Shown here: piece after piece, positions 35,650 to 44,143 of the stretch
Layout of the letters: each line of letters opens with the position of its first letter
How positions within the stretch are numbered: the first letter of the stretch is position 1
From: Pseudomonas viridiflava
Lineage (GTDB): Bacteria; Pseudomonadota; Gammaproteobacteria; Pseudomonadales; Pseudomonadaceae
Assembly (NCBI RefSeq): GCF_900589395.1
Contig: NZ_UUIS01000023.1
Span: 30,590-94,589 of the forward strand
DNA length: 64,000 nt
Reading direction: 5' to 3'
The notes under the pieces: generated by a model
What the model saw: the letters and a program-made list of their open reading frames with translations, nothing else
What the model was told of the DNA's origin: nothing
The model's database searches: none
Made by a program: the position numbers and the translations under genes

Positions 35650-37773
35650 TCAGAAACGGTAGTCAGCCGTCACGAACAGCGAACGCGGCTGGCCCATCAA
35701 CCACTGTTGTGCGCTGTTCTGCGCCGTCACCGCATAGCGCCGGTCCAGCAGGTTATACAGTTGCAGCCCGAGACTCACCTCGGGCAGCACCTGCCAGTCA
35801 AGGTTGGCGTCCACCACGGTGTAGCCCGGCACCTGGGCGGTGTTGGCGGTATTGGCATAACGCGCATCGACATAACGCAGGCCCACGCCAGCGTCCAGTT
35901 GCTCGGTCAGGGCCTTGTTCAGCCACAGGTTGGCCGTGCGCCGTGGCACGTCGGTCGGCCGGTTGCCGGCGCGTGACACGCTGATGCCATCGACGTTTTC
36001 GTCGAAGTCATCGTATTTGGCGCGCACTATCGAGGCGTTGGCCGCCACCTGCCAGCCGTGCCCCAGTTGCAGGTCGAGGCTGGCTTCCAGGCCGTCGGAC
36101 GACTGTTGGCCGGCCTGCTGGCTCTGGCGGCTGACCGGGTCGAAGGTCAGCACCTTGTGCTTGACGATGTGATACGCCGCCAGGGTCCACTCGCCACGGC
36201 CGTCCCCGAACTGCTGCTTGACGCCCAGCTCGGTCTGCCTGGCCTCGGTCAGGTCCATCTGTTGCTGGCTGGGGCTGAGGGTGATCAGGTTGCTGACCCC
36301 GTCTTCACTGGTCGAGTACTGGCCATACAACGACAGTTGATCGGTGACCGCGAACACCAGCCCGGCGCGCCAGTTGCCGCCGGTCAGGCGACGGTCGCTG
36401 CGGGTGCCGTTGCGCTTGTCGTTGCGCTCAAGCTGGTTCTGGTCGCGGCGCACACCGGTCACCAGCGACCAGCGCTCGGACAGTTGCAGGCGGTTCTCGG
36501 CGAACAGGGCCAAGGTGCGCGTCTGGGTATCGGCCAGCGGCTGGTAGGGCGACTGGCTCTGGAAGTCGCCGGCGGCCGGCTGCCACGGGTCGATGTAGTC
36601 GCCGCCGACATCCAGGTACGGCGAGTTGTTGCCGACCTCGAAGCGGATGTTGTTGTACTCGGCGCCAACCACCGTGCGGCTGTCCAGCCCCAGCAATGAA
36701 TGCTGCAAGGTAAAGGTCTGGCGGTCGCCGATCTGCTCCTGGTCGTGCTTGATCTCCAGGTACTCGCCACGCAGCAACTGACCCTGGCTGGCGCGCCAGT
36801 CATAGACCTCGGCGTTGCGCCAGTGGCGGCGGCTCTTGATCCAGTACAACTGGTTGCTGGCGCTGAGCGCCTCGCTGACCTGCCAGTCGGTGTTGAGACG
36901 GGTCCATTCGTCGTTGTAGCGCTGCACGGCATTGCGGATGTTGGGGTTCTTGTCGCGCAGGCTGTCACGGTAATGGCCGTCGATCAGCGGCGTGCCGAAC
37001 CAGGCCGCAGGCTCGCTGTCGCCGCGTTCATGGGCGAGGGTGAAGCTCAGGTCATCGCTGGCCTGCCAGCGCAGGGCGGCGCTCAAGGCCTCGCTGCGCG
37101 AATCACCGTGAGCGACCCAGCCGTTGCTTTGCTGCTGGTTGAGGGTCAGGCGGTAGCTCAGGCGCTCGTTCAGCGAGCCGCCGCTGTCCAGGGCGGCCTG
37201 CTGACGATCGTACGAGCCGTAGCCGACGCGCAGGCGATTGCGGATCGGCCCGTCGAACGGTTTTTTCGACACCACATTGATCGTTGCACCCGTGGCGCCT
37301 TCGCCGTACAGCACCGAGGCCGGACCGTTGAGCACATCAATGTGCTCGACCATCCAGGGGTCGACCGGAAAGGTCTGGGTGCCGAACCCGGTATAGAACC
37401 GTGCGCCGTCGAACAGCGTCATCACCGACGTGTGTCCGGTAAAACCCCGCGCCGACAGCGCGGTATTGCCGTTGCCGGGCGCGACGATGCTGGAAATACC
37501 CGGCGCGCGGCTGACCGCTTCCTGCACGCTCTGGTTGTTGCGCTGCTCGATCGTCTTGCTGTCGAGACGGCTGAGACTGGCCGGGGTCTGCAAGGGCGTC
37601 AGTTCAAGTCGTGAACCGGTGGCCATGGGCGTGTTCAGGTCTGGCCGGGCGTGTGCGGCGACGTCGCTGACCGAGGTGGCCGGGAGGTTCACGGGGCCAG
37701 GGTCGGCCAGGGCTGTGCCGGAAAAGCCCAGCAAGGGCAACAGGCTCAGGTGCAAAGGGTAGAAACGGGACAT
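35650..37773 (-). CDS. TonB-dependent outer-membrane receptor (riboswitch-controlled; siderophore-receptor type)
   Basis: This 707-residue receptor has a signal peptide (about residues 1-23, ending TALAD), a candidate TonB box near LPATSVSDV, a plug domain (about 60-165, with ALSARGFTGHTSVMTLFDG and NGPASVLYGEGATGATINVV) and a beta-barrel ending in DYRF, the usual terminal aromatic for outer-membrane assembly. By sequence it looks like a siderophore receptor and is longer than classical BtuB (about 614). However, a cobalamin riboswitch lies directly upstream and B12-type ABC genes follow, so its cargo is probably cobalamin, another corrinoid or a cobalt chelate. Its ribosome-binding site (GGAA) is weak. 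Confidence 0.92.
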   Translation of the reverse strand: MSRFYPLHLSLLPLLGFSGTALADPGPVNLPATSVSDVAAHARPDLNTPMATGSRLELTPLQTPASLSRLDSKTIEQRNNQSVQEAVSRAPGISSIVAPGNGNTALSARGFTGHTSVMTLFDGARFYTGFGTQTFPVDPWMVEHIDVLNGPASVLYGEGATGATINVVSKKPFDGPIRNRLRVGYGSYDRQQAALDSGGSLNERLSYRLTLNQQQSNGWVAHGDSRSEALSAALRWQASDDLSFTLAHERGDSEPAAWFGTPLIDGHYRDSLRDKNPNIRNAVQRYNDEWTRLNTDWQVSEALSASNQLYWIKSRRHWRNAEVYDWRASQGQLLRGEYLEIKHDQEQIGDRQTFTLQHSLLGLDSRTVVGAEYNNIRFEVGNNSPYLDVGGDYIDPWQPAAGDFQSQSPYQPLADTQTRTLALFAENRLQLSERWSLVTGVRRDQNQLERNDKRNGTRSDRRLTGGNWRAGLVFAVTDQLSLYGQYSTSEDGVSNLITLSPSQQQMDLTEARQTELGVKQQFGDGRGEWTLAAYHIVKHKVLTFDPVSRQSQQAGQQSSDGLEASLDLQLGHGWQVAANASIVRAKYDDFDENVDGISVSRAGNRPTDVPRRTANLWLNKALTEQLDAGVGLRYVDARYANTANTAQVPGYTVVDANLDWQVLPEVSLGLQLYNLLDRRYAVTAQNSAQQWLMGQPRSLFVTADYRF

Positions 37774-37887
37774 GCTATTCCAACTCGATCAGGAAAGAAT
37801 GAACCCGGAGGGAATAACGCATAGGGGACCGCACGCGCAGGCGCACGGATACCGGCCTGCGCCCGCCCACCGCGGGATTGCCAACGC

Positions 37888-37906
37888 GTGTGGTGAGGCA
37901 CCACAC
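37888..37906 (-). terminator. Hairpin just after the cobalamin riboswitch
   Basis: The perfect seven-base stem GTGTGGT / ACCACAC lies five bases beyond the riboswitch P1 stem on the minus strand. It may be part of the expression platform. No T run follows, so translational or Rho-type control is as likely as termination. Confidence 0.45.
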
Positions 37907-37910
37907 AGAG

Positions 37911-38092
37911 GTTTCAGGCCGGTCTCCGGGCTTGCGAGGATCACGATCCCTTCACCTTCCCATGCCAGGGCACAGTGGTGTGTCGAAGGGGTCGCTCGCT
38001 TACCGTTGCGGGGGCAGCGCCGGACTGATCACCAAGGTGACGCACCGGCTTCCCGTTTCACCTCATGCACGGCGGCATGAGACACCTGAAAC
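37911..38092 (-). ncRNA. Cobalamin (B12) riboswitch
   Basis: Read on the minus strand this 182-nt element has an eight-base P1 stem (GTTTCAGG at its 5' end, CCTGAAAC at its 3' end). Next come GGGAAGCCGGTG, AGTCCGGCGCTGCCCCCGCA with ACGGTAAG, a CCACTGTGCC segment with GGGAAGG, and AGCCCGGAGACCGGCC. These are the hallmark conserved blocks of the adenosylcobalamin riboswitch. It ends about 138 bases before the TonB-dependent receptor and should repress the receptor-ABC operon when cobalamin is plentiful. Confidence 0.95.
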
Positions 38093-38182
38093 TGGGGCGG
38101 GATAAGACCACCGATGAACGGCGGCGTCAAATGCAGATGTCACAGGCCATGCGCGATCGCACGGCCCAGGCCCCGTCAGGGG

Positions 38183-38860
38183 TTACAACTCGGCGGTCAC
38201 CTGGCGGCCGACCACCAGCTGGATCTCCACGCGCCGGTTCAGGGCACTGGCCGGGTCGATCCCGGGCTTGGGCCTTGAATCACCGTAGCCGGCCACCCCT
38301 ACACGCAGGGCCTGTTGCGCATCGAGCGCCTGCACCAGCAACTTGCGTGCTTCGCGGGCACGCGCCGCCGACAGCGTGTAGTTGTCGTCGTACACCGTGC
38401 AATAACGGGCAAAGTCGGTGACCGGGCGGTTGACCGCCAGGTTGTCGGTATGGCCTTCGACCAGCACCTGCGCCTGCGCCGACTCGGTCATGAAGGTCGC
38501 CACCCGCACGCTCAGCTTGCCCAGCACCGTGCGGGTGGCCGGGGTGATGCAGGCGCTGCCACGGGCGAAGGCATCGTCGGGCAGGGTCAGGCGCCGGTTG
38601 GCGATGTCGATCTCGACCAGCTGCGCTTCACCGGTGCGCTCAAGGTCTGCCTGCATATCCGTCAACAGGCTCTGCACACGCGCCTGCTGCGCGGCATTGC
38701 CCTGGCTGCGCGCCAGTTCCTGCATCTGCTGCTGGGCCTTGGCCGCCGCTTCACCGGCCTTGTTCTGCAACACCGAAACCACCAGCATCAGCATGATCAC
38801 GGCCATGACGCCGGCCATCAGGTCCGAGATGGACACCCATTCGTTGGGCTTTTCTTTCAT
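38183..38860 (-). CDS. OmpA/MotB-type motor protein, ZorB-like
   Basis: This 225-residue protein has a short cytoplasmic N-terminus, one transmembrane helix (about residues 13-32) starting at EWVSISDLMAGVMAVIMLM, and a coil (about 33-80). A C-terminal OmpA-type peptidoglycan-binding domain follows (VLVEGHTDN; NYTLSAARAREARKLL; GYGDSRPKPG...NRRVEI). The aspartate in SISDLM is placed like the ion-carrying Asp of MotB and ZorB. The gene starts six bases after the MotA/ZorA-like gene, so the two form a stator-like pair. No ZorC, ZorD or ZorE gene is next to it. Confidence 0.88.
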   Translation of the reverse strand: MKEKPNEWVSISDLMAGVMAVIMLMLVVSVLQNKAGEAAAKAQQQMQELARSQGNAAQQARVQSLLTDMQADLERTGEAQLVEIDIANRRLTLPDDAFARGSACITPATRTVLGKLSVRVATFMTESAQAQVLVEGHTDNLAVNRPVTDFARYCTVYDDNYTLSAARAREARKLLVQALDAQQALRVGVAGYGDSRPKPGIDPASALNRRVEIQLVVGRQVTAEL

Positions 38861-38866
38861 CGCCGG

Positions 38867-40177
38867 TTACGCCGGCTCAACGGTGTCGGCGGGCTCTGGC
38901 GCACCGCTGGGCCGGGTACTCAATGCCTCGACCTGGCTGGCCAGCCCACCCACGGCCGCCGTGATCGTGCCGGTGGCTTGCTGCAGGTCACGGGCCATGC
39001 CGTCGACCGACGCCTGCAACTGCGTCGCCGCGACGCTCCACTGGTGCACGCTGTGCTCGCTGCGCTCATCGAGGCTGGCCAGCGAACGATTGCCATCGCC
39101 GGCCTGGGTGCCGAGGCTCATCAGTTGCTTGATCAGAATCCCGTGATGGCCCTGCGCCTGCTGTGCCAGTTGCCGTTCCAGGTTCTGCAACTCATCCAGC
39201 TGCAGGGTGGCGCGCTCGGCACGGTGATCGAGGCTGTCCAGCGACAGGTTGCTTTCTTCAGTGAGGGTGGCCAGCGTCGTCAGGTGATCGATCAGCAATT
39301 GATGCTGCTCCTGGGCCTGCGGGTTCTCTTGCCCGGCCAGCGTCTTGAGTTGCTCAAGGTGCTCGCCTGCGGTCGCGGCGTGGCGATCCAGGCTGGCCAG
39401 GCAATGATTGCCTTCGCCAATCTGGTTGCTCAGGGCGGTGAATTGCTCGACCAGTGCTTCATGCTGGCCCTGCGCCTGCTTGGCCATCTGCACATTCAAC
39501 AGTTTGAGCCCCTTGAACTCGGCTGCCAGCAACTGCGATTGGGCGTTGATGGACTGCACCAGGCGTTCGCCGACCCGCTCCAGCGCCTCGCGGGCCTGGC
39601 GGTCACGCACGTCGCTGTAGGCGCGCAGTTCCTTGCGGCCCTGGTCCATGGCCTGTTTCATCTGTCGCACGCACCAGTCGGTGCGCCGGCTTTCGGCCGA
39701 CCAGCGCGATGATTCCCAGAGCTTGAGCACGATGAAGGCGATGATGCCCCAGGTCGAGGTTTTGAACTTCGAGCCCAGGTCTTTCATCATGCCGGTCAGT
39801 TGCGCCAGCGAGTCGCTCATGGCATCGAGGGATTCGGCGCTGCCTTGCAGCACGCCCGAGGCCTTGTCCAGCGCCATGCCCAGGCCCAGAAAGGTGCCCA
39901 GCAGGCCGAAAATCAGCAGCAGCCCTGGCATATTGCTGACAATGCGCTCGGGCAGCGACGCCAGCGCATGGCTCAGTTCACTGATCGAGCCATGCTCCAG
40001 ATCCAGTGCGCCCTTGTGGGTACCCCCTTGCCAGTTGCGCTCCCATGTGGCGGTACGGCCATAGCGTTCGGCGCAGATCAGCGAGGCCAGCATGCCGCCC
40101 ACGATCAGGGTGAAAAAAGTCAGTTCCAGCGCGCTGTCCAGCGACGGCACCAGAAAGTGGATGAACGATCCGCTCAT
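38867..40177 (-). CDS. MotA/TolQ/ExbB-type proton channel protein with repetitive tail, ZorA-like
   Basis: This 436-residue protein has three N-terminal transmembrane segments (about 13-36, 78-102, 141-155; LLLIFGLLGTFLGLGMAL is the MotA/ExbB core). A long cytoplasmic tail runs from residue 165. The tail holds three copies of a 53-residue unit: AQGQHEAL/AQEQHQLL/AQGHHGIL at 235, 288 and 341, and SLD at 262, 315 and 368. ZorA of Zorya defence has the same plan, with a channel domain plus a long tail. GAGG precedes the start. It is paired with the ZorB-like gene. The function is unknown; defence, envelope energisation or another motor role is possible. Confidence 0.87.
   Translation of the reverse strand: MSGSFIHFLVPSLDSALELTFFTLIVGGMLASLICAERYGRTATWERNWQGGTHKGALDLEHGSISELSHALASLPERIVSNMPGLLLIFGLLGTFLGLGMALDKASGVLQGSAESLDAMSDSLAQLTGMMKDLGSKFKTSTWGIIAFIVLKLWESSRWSAESRRTDWCVRQMKQAMDQGRKELRAYSDVRDRQAREALERVGERLVQSINAQSQLLAAEFKGLKLLNVQMAKQAQGQHEALVEQFTALSNQIGEGNHCLASLDRHAATAGEHLEQLKTLAGQENPQAQEQHQLLIDHLTTLATLTEESNLSLDSLDHRAERATLQLDELQNLERQLAQQAQGHHGILIKQLMSLGTQAGDGNRSLASLDERSEHSVHQWSVAATQLQASVDGMARDLQQATGTITAAVGGLASQVEALSTRPSGAPEPADTVEPA
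38999..39475 (-). repeat. Three 159-bp coding repeats in the ZorA-like tail
   Basis: Residues 235-393 of the ZorA-like protein fall into three units of exactly 53 residues. Each has an A-Q-x-x-H-x-x-L opening and an (A/D)SLD-x-(R/H) core near the middle. The units have diverged at protein level, so the duplication is old. Confidence 0.8.
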
Positions 40178-40648
40178 GCGGCCACCTCGGGTGTGTTCTT
40201 GATAGTGATCAATCGTCCCATGACCTGAACGCTCCTATGGCTTGTGTCTGCATGGCAGCGGATGGTGGGAGAGGGCCCCTGAATACGCCGCCCGCCCAGG
40301 CGGCCAGCGCCAAATCGAAGGGCTAACCTGACGCTATCGGACGCCAGGGCAGGATCTTTAGCACGGGGCACGTTTTAGTGCACCAGACATAGGCTCTTGC
40401 AGCAAAGCCTGCTCCGCAGGCTGTTCTGTTCCATGCGGTGGCTGAGCAGGCCGAGCGACTGGCCAGGGATGAATCGGCGTGCAGGGCGTTCAGGGCCATG
40501 CGCCGACGGGCGAGGTGCGCCAGGCATATGGATGGGCGGTGTGCATGGTAAACGCCAGGGTTGTTCTGGCGCTGCAACGATCCTTTCCACGGGAGTGGGC
40601 GGCCGCTGTGGGCGGGCTGCGCCGCAGCCCGCCCATGGTCACTGTGTT
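40178..40648. other. Intergenic region between Nramp-like and ZorA-like genes
   Basis: About 471 bp without a recognisable gene. It contains the 27-bp GC-rich palindrome after the Nramp-like gene (40609-40635), a smaller hairpin AGCCTGC-TCC-GCAGGCT (40406-40422) and the GAGG leader of the ZorA-like gene. Confidence 0.5.
40609..40635 (-). terminator. GC-rich hairpin downstream of the Nramp-like gene
   Basis: A 13-bp perfect palindromic stem (TGGGCGGGCTGCG / CGCAGCCCGCCCA) around one base, 13 bases beyond the stop. It is a probable transcription terminator, though without a clear T run. The flanking CATGGTCACTG recurs near 7965. Confidence 0.6.
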
Positions 40649-41950
40649 TCAGCCCAGCAGTTCGGCGCCCAGCTGGAACGCGACCCAGATCGCCAGCCCG
40701 GTGGCGAAAGCCAGGGCGATGTTCTCGAACCAGTTGTTACGGTATTGCTTGCTCAGCAACGACTTCTGGTTGGACATGATCAGCAGGCCCAGCGAAATGA
40801 TCGGCAGGCCGACGATGTTCAACGCGTTCACGCCCAGGGTCAGGGTCACAAAGTCCGGCATGCCTGGCAGCGACCAGACAATCGGCGTCACCAGGATGAA
40901 CAGCATGAACCACTTGTGCATCGGGTCCTTGTGGAATTCCTTGCCGTACTTCTCGCGGCGTTCGGGCCGGATGTGCTGGAAGGCATCGGTGATCAGCATC
41001 GGGAACGCGGTGGTCTTGCCGGCAATGCTGGCAAACAGGGTGGCGAACACGCCGACGAAGAAGATGTACCAGCCCGCGGCGCCGAAGAACAGCTCCAGTG
41101 CCTGGCCCAGGTCGCCCAGCGTGCGTACCTGCAGGCCGTTGGGCCGCAGGATTTCGACGCCCACCACCCAGATCGCCAGGTTGATGACGATGCCGACGAA
41201 CACCGCAAACAGCAGGTCGTTACGCTGGATGCGCTTGTGCTCGGGGCCGGTCCAGCCTTTTTCACGCATGACATAAGGATGCACGAAGTTGGCCACGGAA
41301 CCGGCCACTGAGCCGATCACCGAGACCGCCACCAGCAGCGCACCGTGCACACCCTGGTCCGGCGGAATACTGAAGCCGATAGTGCCTTTGACGATGCCGC
41401 CCAGATCCGGGCCGGACATGATCGCCAGCGCCATGAAGGCCAGGGTCATGATCGCCAGCAAGACCTTCATCACGCCCTCGATCATGCTGTAGATATTGCG
41501 CCCCACCAGCAGCCACACGGCGATCACCACCAGCAGTGAACACAGCAGCGGTTGATTGACATGCACCAGCATGGCCAGCGCTTCACCGGCGCCCTTGATC
41601 ATGTAGGCGTTGATCAGGTGACCCATCAACAGGGCATAGCCGAGCATGAACCAGGCAAAAAGCGGGTGCAGTTGGGCATAGCCCTGCAGGATGGTCATGC
41701 CCTGGTTATTGCAAAGCTGGAAGCGGGCAATGATGTTGACGATCAGAAAGCGCAACAGCAACGAGACGGCCAGCACCCACATCATGGCGTAGCCGTAGTT
41801 GGCGCCGGCCACCGACGAGGTGATCAGGTCGCCGGCACCCAGCCACGACAGCACGGCAATGATGCCGGGGCCCAGCAGTTTGGTAATGCGCCTGAAGCGC
41901 GGTTGTGCAGCGGCAGCGGTTTTATCTGCGACGGGTTGGCTGTTGGCCAT
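40649..41950 (-). CDS. Nramp-like divalent metal transporter family protein, atypical motifs
   Basis: This 433-residue membrane protein has about 11 hydrophobic segments and aligns with the Nramp fold (LGPGIIAVLSWLG...GANYGYAMMW in helix 1). Canonical Nramp transporters bind Mn or Fe with DPGN in helix 1 and MPH in helix 6. Here the matching positions read GAGD and ANF, so the usual metal site is lost. It may belong to an Nramp-related branch carrying another ion or substrate. A GGAG about nine bases upstream serves the start. It is not clearly in an operon with the ZorA-like gene, from which it is separated by about 470 bp and a hairpin. Confidence 0.86.
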   Translation of the reverse strand: MANSQPVADKTAAAAQPRFRRITKLLGPGIIAVLSWLGAGDLITSSVAGANYGYAMMWVLAVSLLLRFLIVNIIARFQLCNNQGMTILQGYAQLHPLFAWFMLGYALLMGHLINAYMIKGAGEALAMLVHVNQPLLCSLLVVIAVWLLVGRNIYSMIEGVMKVLLAIMTLAFMALAIMSGPDLGGIVKGTIGFSIPPDQGVHGALLVAVSVIGSVAGSVANFVHPYVMREKGWTGPEHKRIQRNDLLFAVFVGIVINLAIWVVGVEILRPNGLQVRTLGDLGQALELFFGAAGWYIFFVGVFATLFASIAGKTTAFPMLITDAFQHIRPERREKYGKEFHKDPMHKWFMLFILVTPIVWSLPGMPDFVTLTLGVNALNIVGLPIISLGLLIMSNQKSLLSKQYRNNWFENIALAFATGLAIWVAFQLGAELLG

Positions 41951-42546
41951 GGCAGGAGTCTCCGGTTGTTATTGTAGTCGGATCAAGGCGGAGCTAAGCA
42001 CATGATAGGACGTCGTACAACGTGGCCGGTTCCGTGTGCCGACATCAAGCTACAGCCAAGGGCGCGGCGGTAAAACCGTCAAGCAGTGTTTTTTTGGACG
42101 CTGAAAGGATTCTGCAAAGTGCCAAACCGTTTGTCGGTTATACGATCTGTAGGGGTCGCACAACGCCTGGCCCCCATTGCCTGAGTGCCTGAATGAACGG
42201 CATGTCTAATGTAAGGTTCAAGGGGTGGTGGCAGGTTTAAACGCGGCGTGTATCAGGGAAAAGAAGCGTCCTACGGCGCGATGAATCTTTGTCGAGTTTT
42301 CCTACATGGTCTGACGAGTGCAAAGTATTGAATAAGTAGTGGGAGTATGTAACAGCAGGATTGAATTGGTTTGATAAGGGATGAGCAAAGAGTTACCAAG
42401 TATTTTTATTAAATTAACCCTTTGTTTTTAAAGAGGATATTATTTAATTACATAACAGGTTACGTATAATCGTTTTTGATTTTTAATCATCGATATATCC
42501 TGCGCGGCGTTGGGTTGAGCCTGGACGGGTTGCCGATGGATTACCG
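41951..42546. other. Divergent Nramp-tssA regulatory region with AT-rich block
   Basis: About 596 bp without a recognisable gene. The right half (about 42290-42510) is strikingly AT-rich compared with the rest of the window, a pattern often seen where MvaT/H-NS-type silencers bind. It holds a perfect -10-like TATAAT at 42465-42470 without a good -35, and a possible sigma-54 site at 42307-42322. Confidence 0.5.
42307..42322 (+). promoter_or_regulatory. Possible sigma-54 promoter upstream of the T6SS cluster
   Basis: TGGTCTGACGAGTGCA has GG and GC at the correct -24/-12 spacing, but two consensus bases after TGG differ. It lies about 225 bases before tssA. The cluster encodes a sigma-54 activator, which makes such a promoter plausible but not certain. 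Confidence 0.3.
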
Positions 42547-44112
42547 ATGCCATATGTAAAAAAGTTATCAGATCATTACCTTCAAGTTGCAGTGTGCGCC
42601 ATTGGCGAATCGCACTTCACGGGGGATGACGTGCGCTTTGGGAGTGACTATGAAGCGCTCGAACAAGAGCTGGCCAAGGGGCATTCATTGCACGCCAGCG
42701 GCGGCATCGAGTGGCTGAAAGTGCTGCAAGGCAGCGAGGCATTGTTGCGCAGCCAGTCCAAGGACCTGCGTGTAGCCACCTGGATGACCTGGGCGTTGTA
42801 CCAGCGCGAGTCCTTTGCCGGGCTGGTGGCCGGGCTTGGGGTTATCCTGCACCTGTGCAGCCACCATTGGGCCGGGTTGCACCCGCTCAAGATCCGTACC
42901 CGCGTGGCTGCCATGGACTGGCTGCTGTCGCGCATCGATCCGTTGTTCAACGACAGCCTCGCCATCAAGGAGCAGCTCGGGTTGTTCCGCCGTCTGCTGC
43001 AACAACTTGAAGCGCTGGACGCCCTCCTGCGCACTCATCTGGGTGACGATGCGCCCCTGTTGCTGCCGTTGTGCCGGCGCCTGGCCAATATGATCCGGCG
43101 TGCCCACGACGAGCAACCCCAACCGGGCGTAGTCGAAGCCATGGCCGCGCAGGTGCGCCAGGTGGCCAGTCAGTTGCTGACGCCGGCCACGGTCATCGAA
43201 AGCGAGAAGGAGGCTCAGAAAACCCTGCGCCTGCTGCAGGACAGCGCCAGGCCACTGTGCCTCTGGTGGCTCAAGCAAAAGGCCACCGACCCGCGCGCGC
43301 TGCGCCTGAACCGTACCCTGTTGTGGCTGCCGATCGACGTATTGCCCGAGCGCAATGCCGAACAGGTCACCGCCTTGCGCCCCTTGCCCGCCGACAAGCT
43401 CGGCCAGCACCGCGAGCGCCTTGTCGCCGGCCATTACGCCGACCTGCTGGTGGATCTGGAAGCGAGCCTGGCGCGAGCGCCATTCTGGCTCGACGGCCAG
43501 CGCATGGTCTGGCACTGCTTGCAGCATCTGAATGCCGAGCAAGCCATGCGCGAGGTCGAATGGCACCTTGCCCTGTTATTGCAGCGCCTGCCTGCCTTGG
43601 CAGAACTGCGTTTTCACGATGGCACGCCCTTTGCCGACGCGGCCACCCGACGCTGGATCGACGCCCGTGTCCTGCCTCATCTGCACGCGCCGGCCCCCTT
43701 GCCGGACGCGCCGGCCCAAGACCACGCCGACACGCTGCCAGCCTGGGACCACGCCCTGGCAGCGGCCAGGCCGGTGCTGCTCAAGAACGGCCTCAAAGCG
43801 GCCGTCCAGCAGTTCAGATCGGGCCTGCACAGCGCTCATGGCGGGCGCGAACGGTTTTTCTGGCAGTTGAACCAAGCCCGGTTGTGCATCGCGGCCAAAC
43901 AGTACGAGCTGGCCAGAATCCAGCTCGAAGACCTCGACCACCGGCTGTTACAGACCGGCCAGCACGCCTGGGAGCCCGCGCTGCCCTTGCAGGTGCTGCG
44001 TCTGTTGCATGAATGCTGCGAGTTGCTGCCGCAGAACCATGCCGTGCGTGAGCGCAAGGAAGAGATTCACCGCAGGTTGTGCCAGCTCGATCTCGAGGTG
44101 GTACTCGAATAG
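42547..44112 (+). CDS. tssA: Type VI secretion system protein TssA
   Basis: This 521-residue cytoplasmic protein has an N-terminal ImpA_N domain (about residues 15-140, with VRFGSDYEALEQE and HHWAGLHPLKIRTR). The long C-terminal region with VasJ-type sequence is typical of long TssA proteins. TssA primes baseplate and sheath assembly and may stay at the distal end of the growing sheath. It is the first gene of the H2-type order; tssB follows after 31 bp. The ribosome-binding site is weak, so its translation may be limited. Confidence 0.93.
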   Translation: MPYVKKLSDHYLQVAVCAIGESHFTGDDVRFGSDYEALEQELAKGHSLHASGGIEWLKVLQGSEALLRSQSKDLRVATWMTWALYQRESFAGLVAGLGVILHLCSHHWAGLHPLKIRTRVAAMDWLLSRIDPLFNDSLAIKEQLGLFRRLLQQLEALDALLRTHLGDDAPLLLPLCRRLANMIRRAHDEQPQPGVVEAMAAQVRQVASQLLTPATVIESEKEAQKTLRLLQDSARPLCLWWLKQKATDPRALRLNRTLLWLPIDVLPERNAEQVTALRPLPADKLGQHRERLVAGHYADLLVDLEASLARAPFWLDGQRMVWHCLQHLNAEQAMREVEWHLALLLQRLPALAELRFHDGTPFADAATRRWIDARVLPHLHAPAPLPDAPAQDHADTLPAWDHALAAARPVLLKNGLKAAVQQFRSGLHSAHGGRERFFWQLNQARLCIAAKQYELARIQLEDLDHRLLQTGQHAWEPALPLQVLRLLHECCELLPQNHAVRERKEEIHRRLCQLDLEVVLE

Positions 44113-44143
44113 GCCCCAGGGCCCTCAGTACAGGAAAAGACAC

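Noticed and set aside
35650..37773. Calling the receptor operon an iron-siderophore system
   Set aside because: The cobalamin riboswitch upstream argues for corrinoid uptake in spite of the siderophore-like receptor sequence.
38183..40177. Flagellar motAB or a complete Zorya defence system
   Set aside because: There are no flagellar neighbours, the channel protein has three and not four helices, and the ZorC/ZorD/ZorE effector genes are missing.
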